Below the pieces are notes generated by a model. That model made no database searches and was not told where the DNA came from. It saw only the letters and a program-made list of their open reading frames with translations. A stretch of 64,000 nucleotides of DNA from contig NZ_JALZ01000012.1 of the NCBI RefSeq assembly GCF_000521785.1, positions 44,277-108,276 on the forward strand, read 5' to 3'. Origin of the DNA: Roseivivax halodurans JCM 10272 (GTDB taxonomy: Bacteria; Pseudomonadota; Alphaproteobacteria; Rhodobacterales; Rhodobacteraceae). Numbering within the stretch: position 1 is the first letter of the stretch; every line of letters begins with the position of its first letter. A program made the translations under genes and the position numbers. Shown here one piece after another: positions 33,352 to 41,050 of this stretch.

Positions 33352-33367
33352 TGACTAACGTACATCA
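33352..33367. promoter_or_regulatory. LacI-type operator upstream of the xyl importer operon
   Basis: TGACTAACGTACATCA fits the palindromic consensus TGACnnACGTnnGTCA with one mismatch (A for G at the start of the last half). It lies 61 bp upstream of the binding-protein start. The same motif, perfect, occurs in front of the LacI-type gene (34464-34479). A central CG step inside a palindrome is typical of LacI-family operators. Confidence 0.6.
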
Positions 33368-33407
33368 TTTTTGCTCAACGAGAAATGCACCTTAAAGTCG
33401 AGCGGCG

Positions 33408-34436
33408 CTACGGAAGGTTGTCGCGCAGGAAGACCTCTACGCCGATGCGCTCCGCCGCACCGTCCACGAAGCCGCCATCGGCGAGCGCGCGTAGGGCCCG
33501 GATCGCCACGTCGATCTCGCGCGTCTCGTCCTGATGGATGACGGCGTCGAACACACCGTCGATCAGCGCATCGCGCGAGAACCTCGTCAGTTCATGGACC
33601 ACGACCGAGGGGCGGCTCTCTTCCGCCAGGACGGAGACGGCGCGCGAGATGCCGCGGTTGCCTGCCCCGAGGCTGTAGACGCCGACGATGCCCGGATCCT
33701 CAGCCAGCGCACGGGCCAGCCGCTCTTCGACGATATCCTGGTCGTCGAGACCCTCGATCACGGCAGAGATGGATTGATCCGGAAATTCGGCGCGCAGGAC
33801 CTGCTCGAACCCGAGCCGCCGTTCGACATGGTCGCGCACCAGCATCGAGCCAGCGACGATCGCCATCTTTCCGCGCCGCCAGCGACAGAAGCGACCGAGC
33901 AGGCTGGCTGCAGTCCGCCCGGCCTGAACGTTGTCGATACCGACGAAGTGCTGGCGCTCCGACGAGGGCAGGTCCGACACCAGCGTGACGACAGCGATGC
34001 CCCGCGCACGCAGATCCCGGACCGCGACGCGGACCGCGGTCGCGTCGGTGGCAACGACCGCGACCCCGTCAACCTGGCCGGCATCGATGCCGCGCAGTTC
34101 GGCCGCGAGCGCCTGCGCATCGAATGGCGGAACCGTCGCCACCTCGATCAGCGTCGACTCGCGGGCCGCACCTGCCATGCGCTCTCTGAGGCAGGTTTCG
34201 AGCCCCCGCATGAACGCGTTCGAGCCCGAGGGGAGAACGAAACGAAGTCGGTATAACCTGCGCCGAGACAGGTTCGCGGCCGCCAGGTTCCGCTCGTATC
34301 CAAGCCGCTGCATCGCTTCCGAGACCCGGATCTGCGTGGACTTCCGGACTCCCTCCCGGTCGTTCAGCACCCGGTCCACTGTCGACAGGCTCACGCCTGC
34401 CATCCGTGCAACGTCATGAATCGTTGGTCGGCTCAC
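33408..34436 (-). CDS. LacI family transcriptional regulator of the xyl locus
   Basis: About 342 residues when started at GTG 34436, which has a GGGGAGG ribosome binding site 4 bases upstream; an ATG 18 bases earlier is also possible. The N-terminal HTH and hinge read TIHDVARMAGVSLSTVDRVLNDREGV, with LGYERNLAAANLSRRRLYRL completing the hinge helix, followed by a periplasmic-binding-protein-like sensor domain. The RVLNDREGVRK variant is seen in the sugar-responsive branch related to ribose-binding proteins. It precedes the xylose importer operon on the same strand, and matching palindromes occur before both transcription units, so it is the likely local regulator, with autoregulation. Confidence 0.92.
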   Translation of the reverse strand: MSRPTIHDVARMAGVSLSTVDRVLNDREGVRKSTQIRVSEAMQRLGYERNLAAANLSRRRLYRLRFVLPSGSNAFMRGLETCLRERMAGAARESTLIEVATVPPFDAQALAAELRGIDAGQVDGVAVVATDATAVRVAVRDLRARGIAVVTLVSDLPSSERQHFVGIDNVQAGRTAASLLGRFCRWRRGKMAIVAGSMLVRDHVERRLGFEQVLRAEFPDQSISAVIEGLDDQDIVEERLARALAEDPGIVGVYSLGAGNRGISRAVSVLAEESRPSVVVHELTRFSRDALIDGVFDAVIHQDETREIDVAIRALRALADGGFVDGAAERIGVEVFLRDNLP

Positions 34437-34463
34437 ACTTGCCTCCCCATACATCAGAGTGAT

Positions 34464-34479
34464 TGACGTACGTTAGTCA
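34464..34479. promoter_or_regulatory. LacI-type operator upstream of the regulator gene
   Basis: TGACGTACGTTAGTCA is a perfect match to TGACnnACGTnnGTCA; read on the minus strand it becomes TGACTAACGTACGTCA, almost the same as the site at 33352-33367. It sits 28 bp upstream of the GTG start of the LacI-type gene, so binding would block its own transcription. Confidence 0.6.
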
Positions 34480-34656
34480 GGCCTGGCGCTTTTGTCATCA
34501 CCCGATACGGTGTCAAAAGAATTTCAGACCGTCGCCGCAATGGTTGCCGTTCCGGCTCAGGAATACATGCCGCCATAAGCGTTGATCGGAGATACTTTGA
34601 CGCAGACGATGCTGGTCGCGAAAGCATTGTCGTGACGTTGGGCGAGTTGGTCGAGA

Positions 34657-35937
34657 TCAGCGGTTGCCGGGGGTCGACCAGCTGTCGGCATCTCGCTCTG
34701 CCTCCGCCTGTTCCGCTGCCCATGCACCGGCAGCTTCCACCGCCACGGGTGACGCGGTGGGAACCACGCCGAGGTAGCTTTCGGCCTCCTCCAACGGCAC
34801 GGCCGGGCGCTGCGTCATGCGATAGAGCGCATAGAGAGCGATGGCGGCAAAGGTCCCTCCCAGGGTGAGCCAGAAGGCAAACGGGCCGAAGCGCTGCATC
34901 GCCCAGCCCGCCACGAGCGGCCCCAATATGGCACCGACACCGAATGTCAGCACCAGCCCGCCCGATGCCGCCGGCATGTCTTCGGGAGAGAGCGCGTCGT
35001 TGGTGTAGGCCAGAAAAAGGGCATAGAGCGGTGTCGTCACGCCTCCCGCGAAGAATGCCGCGGCCATGAGCGCCCACAGGTCGGTGCCGGCCATCCAGCC
35101 CGCGATGCAGCATGCTGCCCCGAGGACGGAGGCTCCGAAGATCAGCAGGCGCCGGTCCATGCGGTCGGACAGCCAGCCGATCGGATATTGCAGCACCAGA
35201 GCCCCGGCGAAGAGCATGGCGACGAACAGGGAGATCTGCGCGGCGGTCATGTCGATCTGGGTGCCGAACACCGCACCCATTCCCGATTGCGTCGCGTAGA
35301 CACCGCCGAGGAGGAAGATGCCGACCGTGCCGAGGGGGGATCCGCGGAAGAGCGCTCCCAACGACATCGGGCGAGTGACCTGCGCTGCGGGCACCGGCGA
35401 GACCGACAGCAGAATGGGCGCGAACGAGATCGAGACGAGGATCGAGGCGCCGATGAACAGCGCGGATGTCGCAGCATCGCCGAGGTTCAGAAGCGCCTGG
35501 GCCCCGATGATGCCGAGGGTCTGCGCGATCATGTAGGCCGCGAGGACCTTTCCACGGTTCTCGTTGGTGGACGCATCGTTCAACCAGCTTTCGGCGGTGA
35601 CGTATATGCCCGACATGCAGAATCCGACGAGCACCCGCAGGATCGTCCACGCCCATGGCTCGGCCACCAGCGGGAAGGCGATCAGTCCGGCCGACATGAA
35701 GCTGCCGAGCGCCGCGAAGACGCGCACGTGACCCACACGGCGGATCATCACCGGGCTGAGCCGCGCCCCCGACAGGAAACCGGCGAAGTAGCCCGAGGTG
35801 ACGATGGCGAGTTCCGTCGAGGAGAACCCCTCGATCCCGCCACGCAGGCCGATCAGGGTGAAATGCATGCCGTTGCCCAGCATGATCAGCACGATCCCGA
35901 GGAGAAGCGCCCAGATCCCCGACAAGATCTGGTTCAT
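34657..35937 (-). CDS. MFS transporter, YcaD-like
   Basis: A 426-residue protein with about 12 transmembrane segments. The N-terminus (GNGMHFTLIGLRGGIEGFSSTELAIVTSGYFAGFLSG) and VGFCMSGIYVTAESWLND match the YcaD group of MFS carriers, as does the second-half YPIGWLSDRMDRR loop. The C-terminus carries a hydrophilic, Ala/Glu-rich tail of about 40 residues. Substrate unknown. It is separated from the LacI-type gene by about 200 bp and is the last chromosomal gene before the left attachment site of the integrated element. Confidence 0.85.
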   Translation of the reverse strand: MNQILSGIWALLLGIVLIMLGNGMHFTLIGLRGGIEGFSSTELAIVTSGYFAGFLSGARLSPVMIRRVGHVRVFAALGSFMSAGLIAFPLVAEPWAWTILRVLVGFCMSGIYVTAESWLNDASTNENRGKVLAAYMIAQTLGIIGAQALLNLGDAATSALFIGASILVSISFAPILLSVSPVPAAQVTRPMSLGALFRGSPLGTVGIFLLGGVYATQSGMGAVFGTQIDMTAAQISLFVAMLFAGALVLQYPIGWLSDRMDRRLLIFGASVLGAACCIAGWMAGTDLWALMAAAFFAGGVTTPLYALFLAYTNDALSPEDMPAASGGLVLTFGVGAILGPLVAGWAMQRFGPFAFWLTLGGTFAAIALYALYRMTQRPAVPLEEAESYLGVVPTASPVAVEAAGAWAAEQAEAERDADSWSTPGNR

Positions 35938-36180
35938 GAACAGCTCCTCATCGGATTAGGGCACGCGTGCGACGAAAATCGTTAACTGACTGCACCTTTT
36001 CGTACGCATTCTGTCAATCCGTCGATCTGGGGTTTTCGGTGCCGGGAATTGGTGGAGCGGAGTGCAGATGCACGATTTGGCCCAATGCGGCCGCGCCATG
36101 GTCAGGAAAGCATCCCTGGACCTGCACCTCCCCGCGAGTGCTCTCACGGTAGAGCCTGCTCAATCAGTGCGCTGACCCGC

Positions 36181-36241
36181 TGGTACCCAAGGTCGGACTC
36201 GAACCGACATGACCTTTCGGCCGGGGGATTTTGAATCCTCA
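36181..36241 (-). repeat. attL: 3' fragment of a tRNA-Leu(CAA) gene
   Basis: On the minus strand this segment reads as the anticodon arm, variable arm, T arm and acceptor 3' strand ending in ACCA of a tRNA-Leu(CAA). The 5' half is missing. It matches the intact tRNA at 46832-46915 in the 17-bp core CGGGGGATTTTGAATCC and in GGACTCGAACCG. Elsewhere it differs, but the T stem is still fully paired (GTCGG with CCGAC), so it is a diverged allele rather than random decay. It marks the tRNA-distal junction of the element. Confidence 0.85.
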
Positions 36242-36420
36242 CGAAAATCAATTTTATCATTTACTTACGCCTCTCGACTCCCAAAGACGTTACATGAACG
36301 AGCCGAGAACGTGGGAGTCACCATCCTAGCCATTCGTGGGAGCAAATGGTCGGCCCCACCGTAGGGTCGCAACCCGCATCACCGCGTCAAACCAAGCCAA
36401 CAACAATCAGAGCGCAAGAC

Positions 36421-36762
36421 ATGACAAACGACGAATACGTCTTCGTGCGGATCACCAAGGTGCTTATGGCGACCCCGAACCAGGCGCGCCGCGCGCTGAC
36501 CATCGCGCGAGCCCTCAGTTCCGAGAACACCTACCATCACCGCGATGCCGACGGTGCCGAGCTCGACATATTGGGCGACGACTACCTCCTCGCAGATGGC
36601 ACCGACGATTTTGGTGGTGCTTTCAGCGACGTACCTTCGCCTGAGATGCTACTTGGGATCGAAGAGCTTTGCTCGACAGCCGGTCGCCTCAGTGCGGCAG
36701 AAGTTCAAGAGCACACCGGACGCACCGTGGACGAGTGGATCGAGATCAACTCCAAACGTTAA
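36421..36762 (+). CDS. Hypothetical protein, first gene of the element
   Basis: A 113-residue acidic protein starting MTNDEYVFVRITKVL; the longer upstream frame begins only 100 bases from the att core and has no plausible start. It looks like a folded mixed alpha/beta protein: a helix around TPNQARRALTIARALSSE, a strand-rich acidic centre (DGAELDILGDDYLLADGTDDF) and a C-terminal helix (SAAEVQEHTGRTVDEWIEI). I do not recognise a family. It is the left-most gene of the element, a common place for cargo. Confidence 0.5.
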   Translation: MTNDEYVFVRITKVLMATPNQARRALTIARALSSENTYHHRDADGAELDILGDDYLLADGTDDFGGAFSDVPSPEMLLGIEELCSTAGRLSAAEVQEHTGRTVDEWIEINSKR

Positions 36763-36925
36763 GCAAGAGCGCCGTTTTCACGGAAACGACACCACTTCTG
36801 CCGAGCCGCCCAAGGTTCGCCAGCTCATGGACTGACCACGTAGTTAGGATTTCCGGCCATGTTGTATGCGACCGATCCCGAACTTGTGCTAAACTACTCC
36901 AGTACTCGGGCTTGTTCCCACGCCG

Positions 36926-37219
36926 GTGACGGCTGTCCGAAAAAAACTTGGCACCCGGATGCTAGCACCCATGCTCATAAATCCTCGGAAACTGCGACAA
37001 CGTCTAGAAGACGCAGGCATGGAACCGCAGCTAGCTGCAGCGCTGTCAGAAGCGATTACCGAAATGCATGATCCGAAGAATGCCAGTGAGGTGGACCGGG
37101 CACAAATCGCCACGCTCGTCGACGTAAAGGCGTTCGCGAGGGAGCTAAAGCTTGCGCTTGCGATACAGGCGCTGGCTATCGTTCTGGCGGCGACCACCCT
37201 CCTCCGCTTGATCCCGTAA
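36926..37219 (+). CDS. Small coiled-coil protein with C-terminal membrane anchor (DUF1640-like)
   Basis: Up to 97 residues from GTG 36926; ATG 36959 or 36971 are alternative starts. The region NPRKLRQRLEDAGMEPQLAA followed by ALSEAI resembles the N-terminus of DUF1640/CCDC90-like coiled-coil proteins, in which a short alpha-helical sensor precedes a coiled coil and a transmembrane helix. Here the coiled coil is very short and the protein ends with one hydrophobic helix (LALAIQALAIVLAATTLLRLI). Such proteins are frequent in phages and islands of alphaproteobacteria; the function is not known. Assignment to the family is tentative. Confidence 0.5.
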   Translation: MTAVRKKLGTRMLAPMLINPRKLRQRLEDAGMEPQLAAALSEAITEMHDPKNASEVDRAQIATLVDVKAFARELKLALAIQALAIVLAATTLLRLIP

Positions 37220-37357
37220 TACGTTCTAGCTGCAGGTTCTACGGGCGCGAACCAAGCATGGCGTCAACTTTGGCTGTGACCACGCCCCTCCCTTCCATAT
37301 CCCTTTTCGCAGAAAGGCTCTTCACAGGCCACCTAGCTACGCATACTAGGAAACATA

Positions 37358-38167
37358 ATGGCTTACGACCCGCTCCGCTCTAGCCTTGCAGTCCGCCTAG
37401 AAGGCGTTCTGTTCTATGGCGATCCCCATGGCCGCTGGGAGCCGCTCCATAAGGCATTAGATTTCGACATCCATACCGTTTTCATGCTCGGAGACCTTGC
37501 TGAGGCCAAACGGAACCCCGAGCAGGTTGATGACGCTCGCCAAGCACTTAGACGAATCTCAGATCTCGGCGTGGATTGGCATACGATTTCGGGAAATCAC
37601 GACTCGGACACCGCAAAAATCTGCGATCTACTCTTCTACGAACTTGAAGAGAAACTCGCTGACGGTAAAGTTATTAATGTTCAGACGGGCGATGTGAAGG
37701 TGGCCGGCTTGGGCGGCGTCATCCGCGGGCGCATTTGGGATGGAGAAGCTAAGCCTTATGTTCAATCCCCGGAAGAGCTTTTGGCCAACACGCCAAAACA
37801 AGAACGCTATCGCCAAGGCCTCCCATTCAAAAAACGCAGCACCATCTTTCCTTCAACAGTTGACTACCTTTCCGAGCAAAAAGCAGATGTTCTGATTACT
37901 CACGAGGCGCCCAGCTGTCACCCGAATGGTTTTGGATTTATTGACAAATTGGCGGATGTGATGGGTGTGCAATTAATTGTACATGGACACCACCACACCC
38001 CATACAACGCGCGTTTAAAAAACGGTGTGAAAGTCAAGGGCCTTGGCCTAGCTGAAACTTGGCGCCTCGAAAGCAATCTCTCCCCTACCCAAAGCAAGTT
38101 ACTACGGTCGGGCCTCAAGTCATTGAATGAGAACGAGCGGGCGTATAGAGCACTGAAAGACAAATAG
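37358..38167 (+). CDS. Calcineurin-like metallophosphoesterase
   Basis: A 269-residue protein with the metallophosphoesterase motifs in order: FYGDPHGRW (D-x-H), MLGDLAEAKRN (GD), ISGNHDSDTAK (GNHD), VLITHEAPSCH (H) and LIVHGHHHTPYN (GHxH). All expected metal ligands are present, so it is probably an active two-metal phosphoesterase, nuclease or nucleotide hydrolase. It is followed by a 740-bp stretch containing a dead transposase, and then a membrane protein gene. Base composition is lower in GC than the flanking chromosome. A role in the element's life cycle or in phage defence is possible, but the substrate is unknown. Confidence 0.85.
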   Translation: MAYDPLRSSLAVRLEGVLFYGDPHGRWEPLHKALDFDIHTVFMLGDLAEAKRNPEQVDDARQALRRISDLGVDWHTISGNHDSDTAKICDLLFYELEEKLADGKVINVQTGDVKVAGLGGVIRGRIWDGEAKPYVQSPEELLANTPKQERYRQGLPFKKRSTIFPSTVDYLSEQKADVLITHEAPSCHPNGFGFIDKLADVMGVQLIVHGHHHTPYNARLKNGVKVKGLGLAETWRLESNLSPTQSKLLRSGLKSLNENERAYRALKDK

Positions 38168-38349
38168 CAGCCACAATATTTGAATTGGGCAGCGTTATTT
38201 CCGCTGGCGCACCTCCGTTTGCCGCATTCCACTTACTCCCTAGGCATCCGCCCCACTCCAAAAACTTCCAGATCTTCACAATGACTGAATATCGATATTC
38301 CGATTATCAGCACTAATGTCGACGTTACTCCCCAGACAGCTCCACGCAC

Positions 38350-38780
38350 TATTATTTTGGGCGGGCGTGTCACTAGCCTTCACCTTCAGCCTTTCCGACT
38401 TTGCTTTCGACAACACGATTCAGCGTGCACTCCGAACCGCGATTGCAGATGTCCACTGCATTCGTTATCTGCCATTGTTTTAGCTTACTCAATCAGAGAA
38501 TTGCCAATGCAGGCCGACGCGCCGAAGAAGGTCTCGACGTCGTCCCGAGTATGCCTCAGCGCCATGCCGAATAGGACCTTCAAAGCCAGGGACGCCTGTA
38601 TCGCCTCGTAGCATATTTCCGCTGTAAGCATCGCTGTACAGTCGAAGGCGGAAAGTAGACGACATCAGGATCGAGCCAGATCGCCAGGGAGCACGCACTA
38701 TCGACGCTCGGTTGCGGGAAAACCAGATATGGATCTTGTAGCTCAGCAAGAGAGAACTCCTCATGAGCGCTCGCCATCTG
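38350..38780 (-). pseudogene. IS5-family transposase remnant
   Basis: Three frames on the minus strand, read in turn, give fragments that line up with IS5-family DDE transposases: SLAIWLDPDVVYFPPSTVQ (near 38690), then LTAEICYEAIQASLALKVLF followed by GMALR in another frame, then RDLLRRVGLHWQFSD, and further on NRGSECTLNRVVESKVGKAE ending at a stop near 38373. Intact relatives have an equivalent order (RGSLTIWFDPEM, YSDAAIQTCLTMKVLFGMAL, LLRLIGLDW, YRGSKGPLHLLIDSTGIKVE). At least two frameshifts and several stops make it non-functional, and the DDE catalytic part after this point is lost. No terminal inverted repeats were found. Limits are approximate. Confidence 0.6.
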
Positions 38781-38906
38781 GCCGGAACCAATTGAAGGCC
38801 CGTTGATAGCATTTGAGCAACAACTCCTGCGCACACAAGTTTTCGCCTTGAACTCAGTCGATACGCGTGCCAGCGATCCGCCGCGTGAAGGTAATGGAGA
38901 AAATGA

Positions 38907-40151
38907 ATGCTAGCGCTGGTCAGTCGAGGAAAAAGAGCAACTTTAGGCCTAGCTGCGCTAACTCCAATTTTCGACATACTTCAGCCAGCCTCGCAATTCA
39001 GCTGGGTCTTTCTGGCAATTTCCGTAATAATTTTTCTTCTTTCATTTACTTCTCTAGAATTCTTAGGTAGGTCGCTGGCCACACTACGGGACGAAAGCCT
39101 CTTAGTTCTTTTGGTTTCTGCTTGTTACGTCGTGTACAACTTGCAGCCGGATCCGCCAAGCCGACCGTTGATTACAGCCATCACCGACAGATTGGATGAA
39201 ATATCAGCGAGCGTCGCAAGAGTAGAAGATAAGGTTGAGAAATCGGCCGCCCAAACGGATCGCATCGAAACCAACACAAGCGATATTCTGGATCGGCAAA
39301 GCGCTATGCTATCGAACCAAGCCAAATTTATGGTAGAGAAGTATTACGGTAGCAAGAAGATCCCGCTGCTGGAACGCAATAAATTTCGGCTGGAAGGCAA
39401 GACATACCAACAGTCTTTGGTGTCTATGGCGGATGGCGAGAGAGTTATCTCGGAGCCGAGGTTCTTCTCAATTGCGAAGCAGGGAGACCTCGACAATAAC
39501 GGTTACGTGGACGTGGCTGCGGTCACCTATGGCGGGGGTACCTGCTGCCAACCTTGGTTGGATACCATTTTTTTGAATCTAGGCGAACAGCGCTTTGCTG
39601 AGATTGAAGTTCCTACTCATGAGAGCTGGGAATTTTATGAGCTGGGGTCTGGACACGGCCTTAAGCTGTTCGGCTACAACGGCGATATGACTGAGTACAT
39701 AATCACGAAAGATGGGCTTGCGGAAATCGCAAACTTTCAACAGGCTGCATATTTCTACGATTTCGATGAAGTTTACGATCTGTGGTTTAAGAACGGAGAT
39801 GTCCCAGAGTTTGTTGAAGAAGTCGAGATTGACGATCTTGCAAAACCTGATCATAGGGTCTTAGGTCTGGAACGCGTCTTCAAAGGGAAGCTTAACGAAA
39901 ACGAAACTCCTGATGAAATTCACTGCTATAGCTCGGGCGTCACAATATCGTTCGGCAGGTACTTGCCTCCCTGCCGGATTTTGCTAGACGGAAGATCTGA
40001 AACCTATTTTGCGACGGAAGAACTTGATCAATACCTCCATTTCACAGTGATTGGCATTGACCGAACAAAAAGCGGCCGAGCAAAGGTGTATTTAGGAAGC
40101 CAAGGCGCGTCCAAGAGCGAGTTCCATCGTTTACCAGTCCCTTACGATTGA
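38907..40151 (+). CDS. Membrane protein with coiled coil and VCBS/FG-GAP-like C-terminal domain
   Basis: A 414-residue protein of unknown function. Two hydrophobic segments near residues 30-50 and 65-80 (FSWVFLAISVIIFLLSF and LLVLLVSACYVVYNL) are followed by a predicted coiled coil (ITDRLDEISASVARVEDKVE and onward, to about residue 145). The C-terminal two-thirds is beta-rich and soluble, containing GDLDNNGYVDVAAVTYGG, which resembles the calcium-binding core of FG-GAP/VCBS repeats, and several aromatic-rich strands. No catalytic motif is apparent. It is carried by the mobile element with atypical codon use (more A/T-ending codons) than the chromosome. It could be a sensor or effector of a defence system; this is only a suggestion. 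Confidence 0.75.
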   Translation: MLALVSRGKRATLGLAALTPIFDILQPASQFSWVFLAISVIIFLLSFTSLEFLGRSLATLRDESLLVLLVSACYVVYNLQPDPPSRPLITAITDRLDEISASVARVEDKVEKSAAQTDRIETNTSDILDRQSAMLSNQAKFMVEKYYGSKKIPLLERNKFRLEGKTYQQSLVSMADGERVISEPRFFSIAKQGDLDNNGYVDVAAVTYGGGTCCQPWLDTIFLNLGEQRFAEIEVPTHESWEFYELGSGHGLKLFGYNGDMTEYIITKDGLAEIANFQQAAYFYDFDEVYDLWFKNGDVPEFVEEVEIDDLAKPDHRVLGLERVFKGKLNENETPDEIHCYSSGVTISFGRYLPPCRILLDGRSETYFATEELDQYLHFTVIGIDRTKSGRAKVYLGSQGASKSEFHRLPVPYD

Positions 40152-40224
40152 TGGTGGTCTTATCCAGCGCTGATTGGCTTCGGTCAAAGCGTCGCTGCAG
40201 TAGTCAAAAGAGGTAACCGGGGAA

Positions 40225-40347
40225 ATGTGCGCGGTCTCAGTCGCGTACTGGGCGCTCTGGGAGCCGATCCTGGCCCAGGTGACCAAGGAGGAACGCGAGA
40301 AGGCCCTCCTGACCAAGGCGATGCCCCCGAGCCTGCGGTTGCACTGA
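40225..40347 (+). CDS. Small protein of 40 residues (possible)
   Basis: A 40-residue frame from ATG 40225 (MCAVSVAYWALWEPILAQVT followed by KEEREKALLTKAMPPSLRLH), preceded by a purine-rich GGGGAAA and followed 22 bp later by a clear Rho-independent terminator. Its local GC content is higher than the rest of the element. The position just before a terminator supports a real transcript, but the reading frame alone is weak evidence. I do not recognise it. Confidence 0.35.
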   Translation: MCAVSVAYWALWEPILAQVTKEEREKALLTKAMPPSLRLH

Positions 40348-40369
40348 TCAAACGGGTGAGACAAGAAGG

Positions 40370-40396
40370 GACCTGGCAGAAATGCCGGGTCTTTTT
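40370..40396 (+). terminator. Rho-independent terminator
   Basis: The stem GACCTGGCA/TGCCGGGTC (9 bp, one G-T pair) with a GAAA tetraloop is followed by TTTTT. It would end transcripts coming from the membrane-protein gene (38907-40151) and the small frame at 40225, and separates them from the gene at 40411. Confidence 0.8.
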
Positions 40397-40410
40397 CATT
40401 TGGAGCCGAA

Positions 40411-40875
40411 ATGAGCGATAAGCAAATACCGCCCCTCATTCAATTGCACTACGACGAGATGACGACAACGCGGGGTCGTATCCTTGAGGCCAGAAAGCAA
40501 GTATCAACGACGCTCTTCTCACTCAATGGAGGCGCGACGGTCGCCCTTTTGGCCCTCATCCAATCGGGGTACCTGGACCGCGATGTGATTACGCTATGGT
40601 TTGTGAAGGCAGGGGCATTCATTTGTGGTCTGGGGGTCATATTTGCGGCAGTCTCTCAGCTCCTAAACTACCAGTACCTTGGCCAAATCGCCGCGCTGGA
40701 GCTTTCCAAAGAACACGATTTTGACGAGGGCGTCATGGTCGATGGCCCGCCTTCTGAAGGGATCAGGAAAAAGGCCATTAGCTTTCTTGGACGATGCGAG
40801 GCCTTCATCGTCGCATCTTGTGTCGCTTTCACCCTCACGCTCTTCGGGCTGACATTAGTGACGATCTGGCCCTAG
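40411..40875 (+). CDS. Small three-helix membrane protein, unknown function
   Basis: A 154-residue protein with a polar N-terminus (about 35 residues, likely cytoplasmic helix) and three hydrophobic segments near residues 38-55, 64-86 and 130-152, separated by a charged linker (ALELSKEHDFDEGVMVDGPP). No family is recognised. It has its own short leader after a terminator, so it is expressed separately from the upstream genes. Small multi-helix membrane proteins on mobile elements are often toxic effectors or superinfection-exclusion proteins; there is no direct evidence for that here. Confidence 0.6.
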   Translation: MSDKQIPPLIQLHYDEMTTTRGRILEARKQVSTTLFSLNGGATVALLALIQSGYLDRDVITLWFVKAGAFICGLGVIFAAVSQLLNYQYLGQIAALELSKEHDFDEGVMVDGPPSEGIRKKAISFLGRCEAFIVASCVAFTLTLFGLTLVTIWP

Positions 40876-41050
40876 TGAGACACCTCTGGATACTCTGCTG
40901 CTGCGGCCACCAGGCCGAAATGCCCTAGGACATGTCCAAGAGCACCCTGCGGAAGGACATATTACCTTCCGCGAGGTGCTCGAATTGTGGCCCGTATTGC
41001 TTCGGAGAACGCATGCCCGGTGTAGACATATACGTTTAAATGCTCGCTCC

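Noticed and set aside
38907..40875. CRISPR array or tandem repeats in the element
   Set aside because: No regularly spaced direct repeats were found here or elsewhere in the window.
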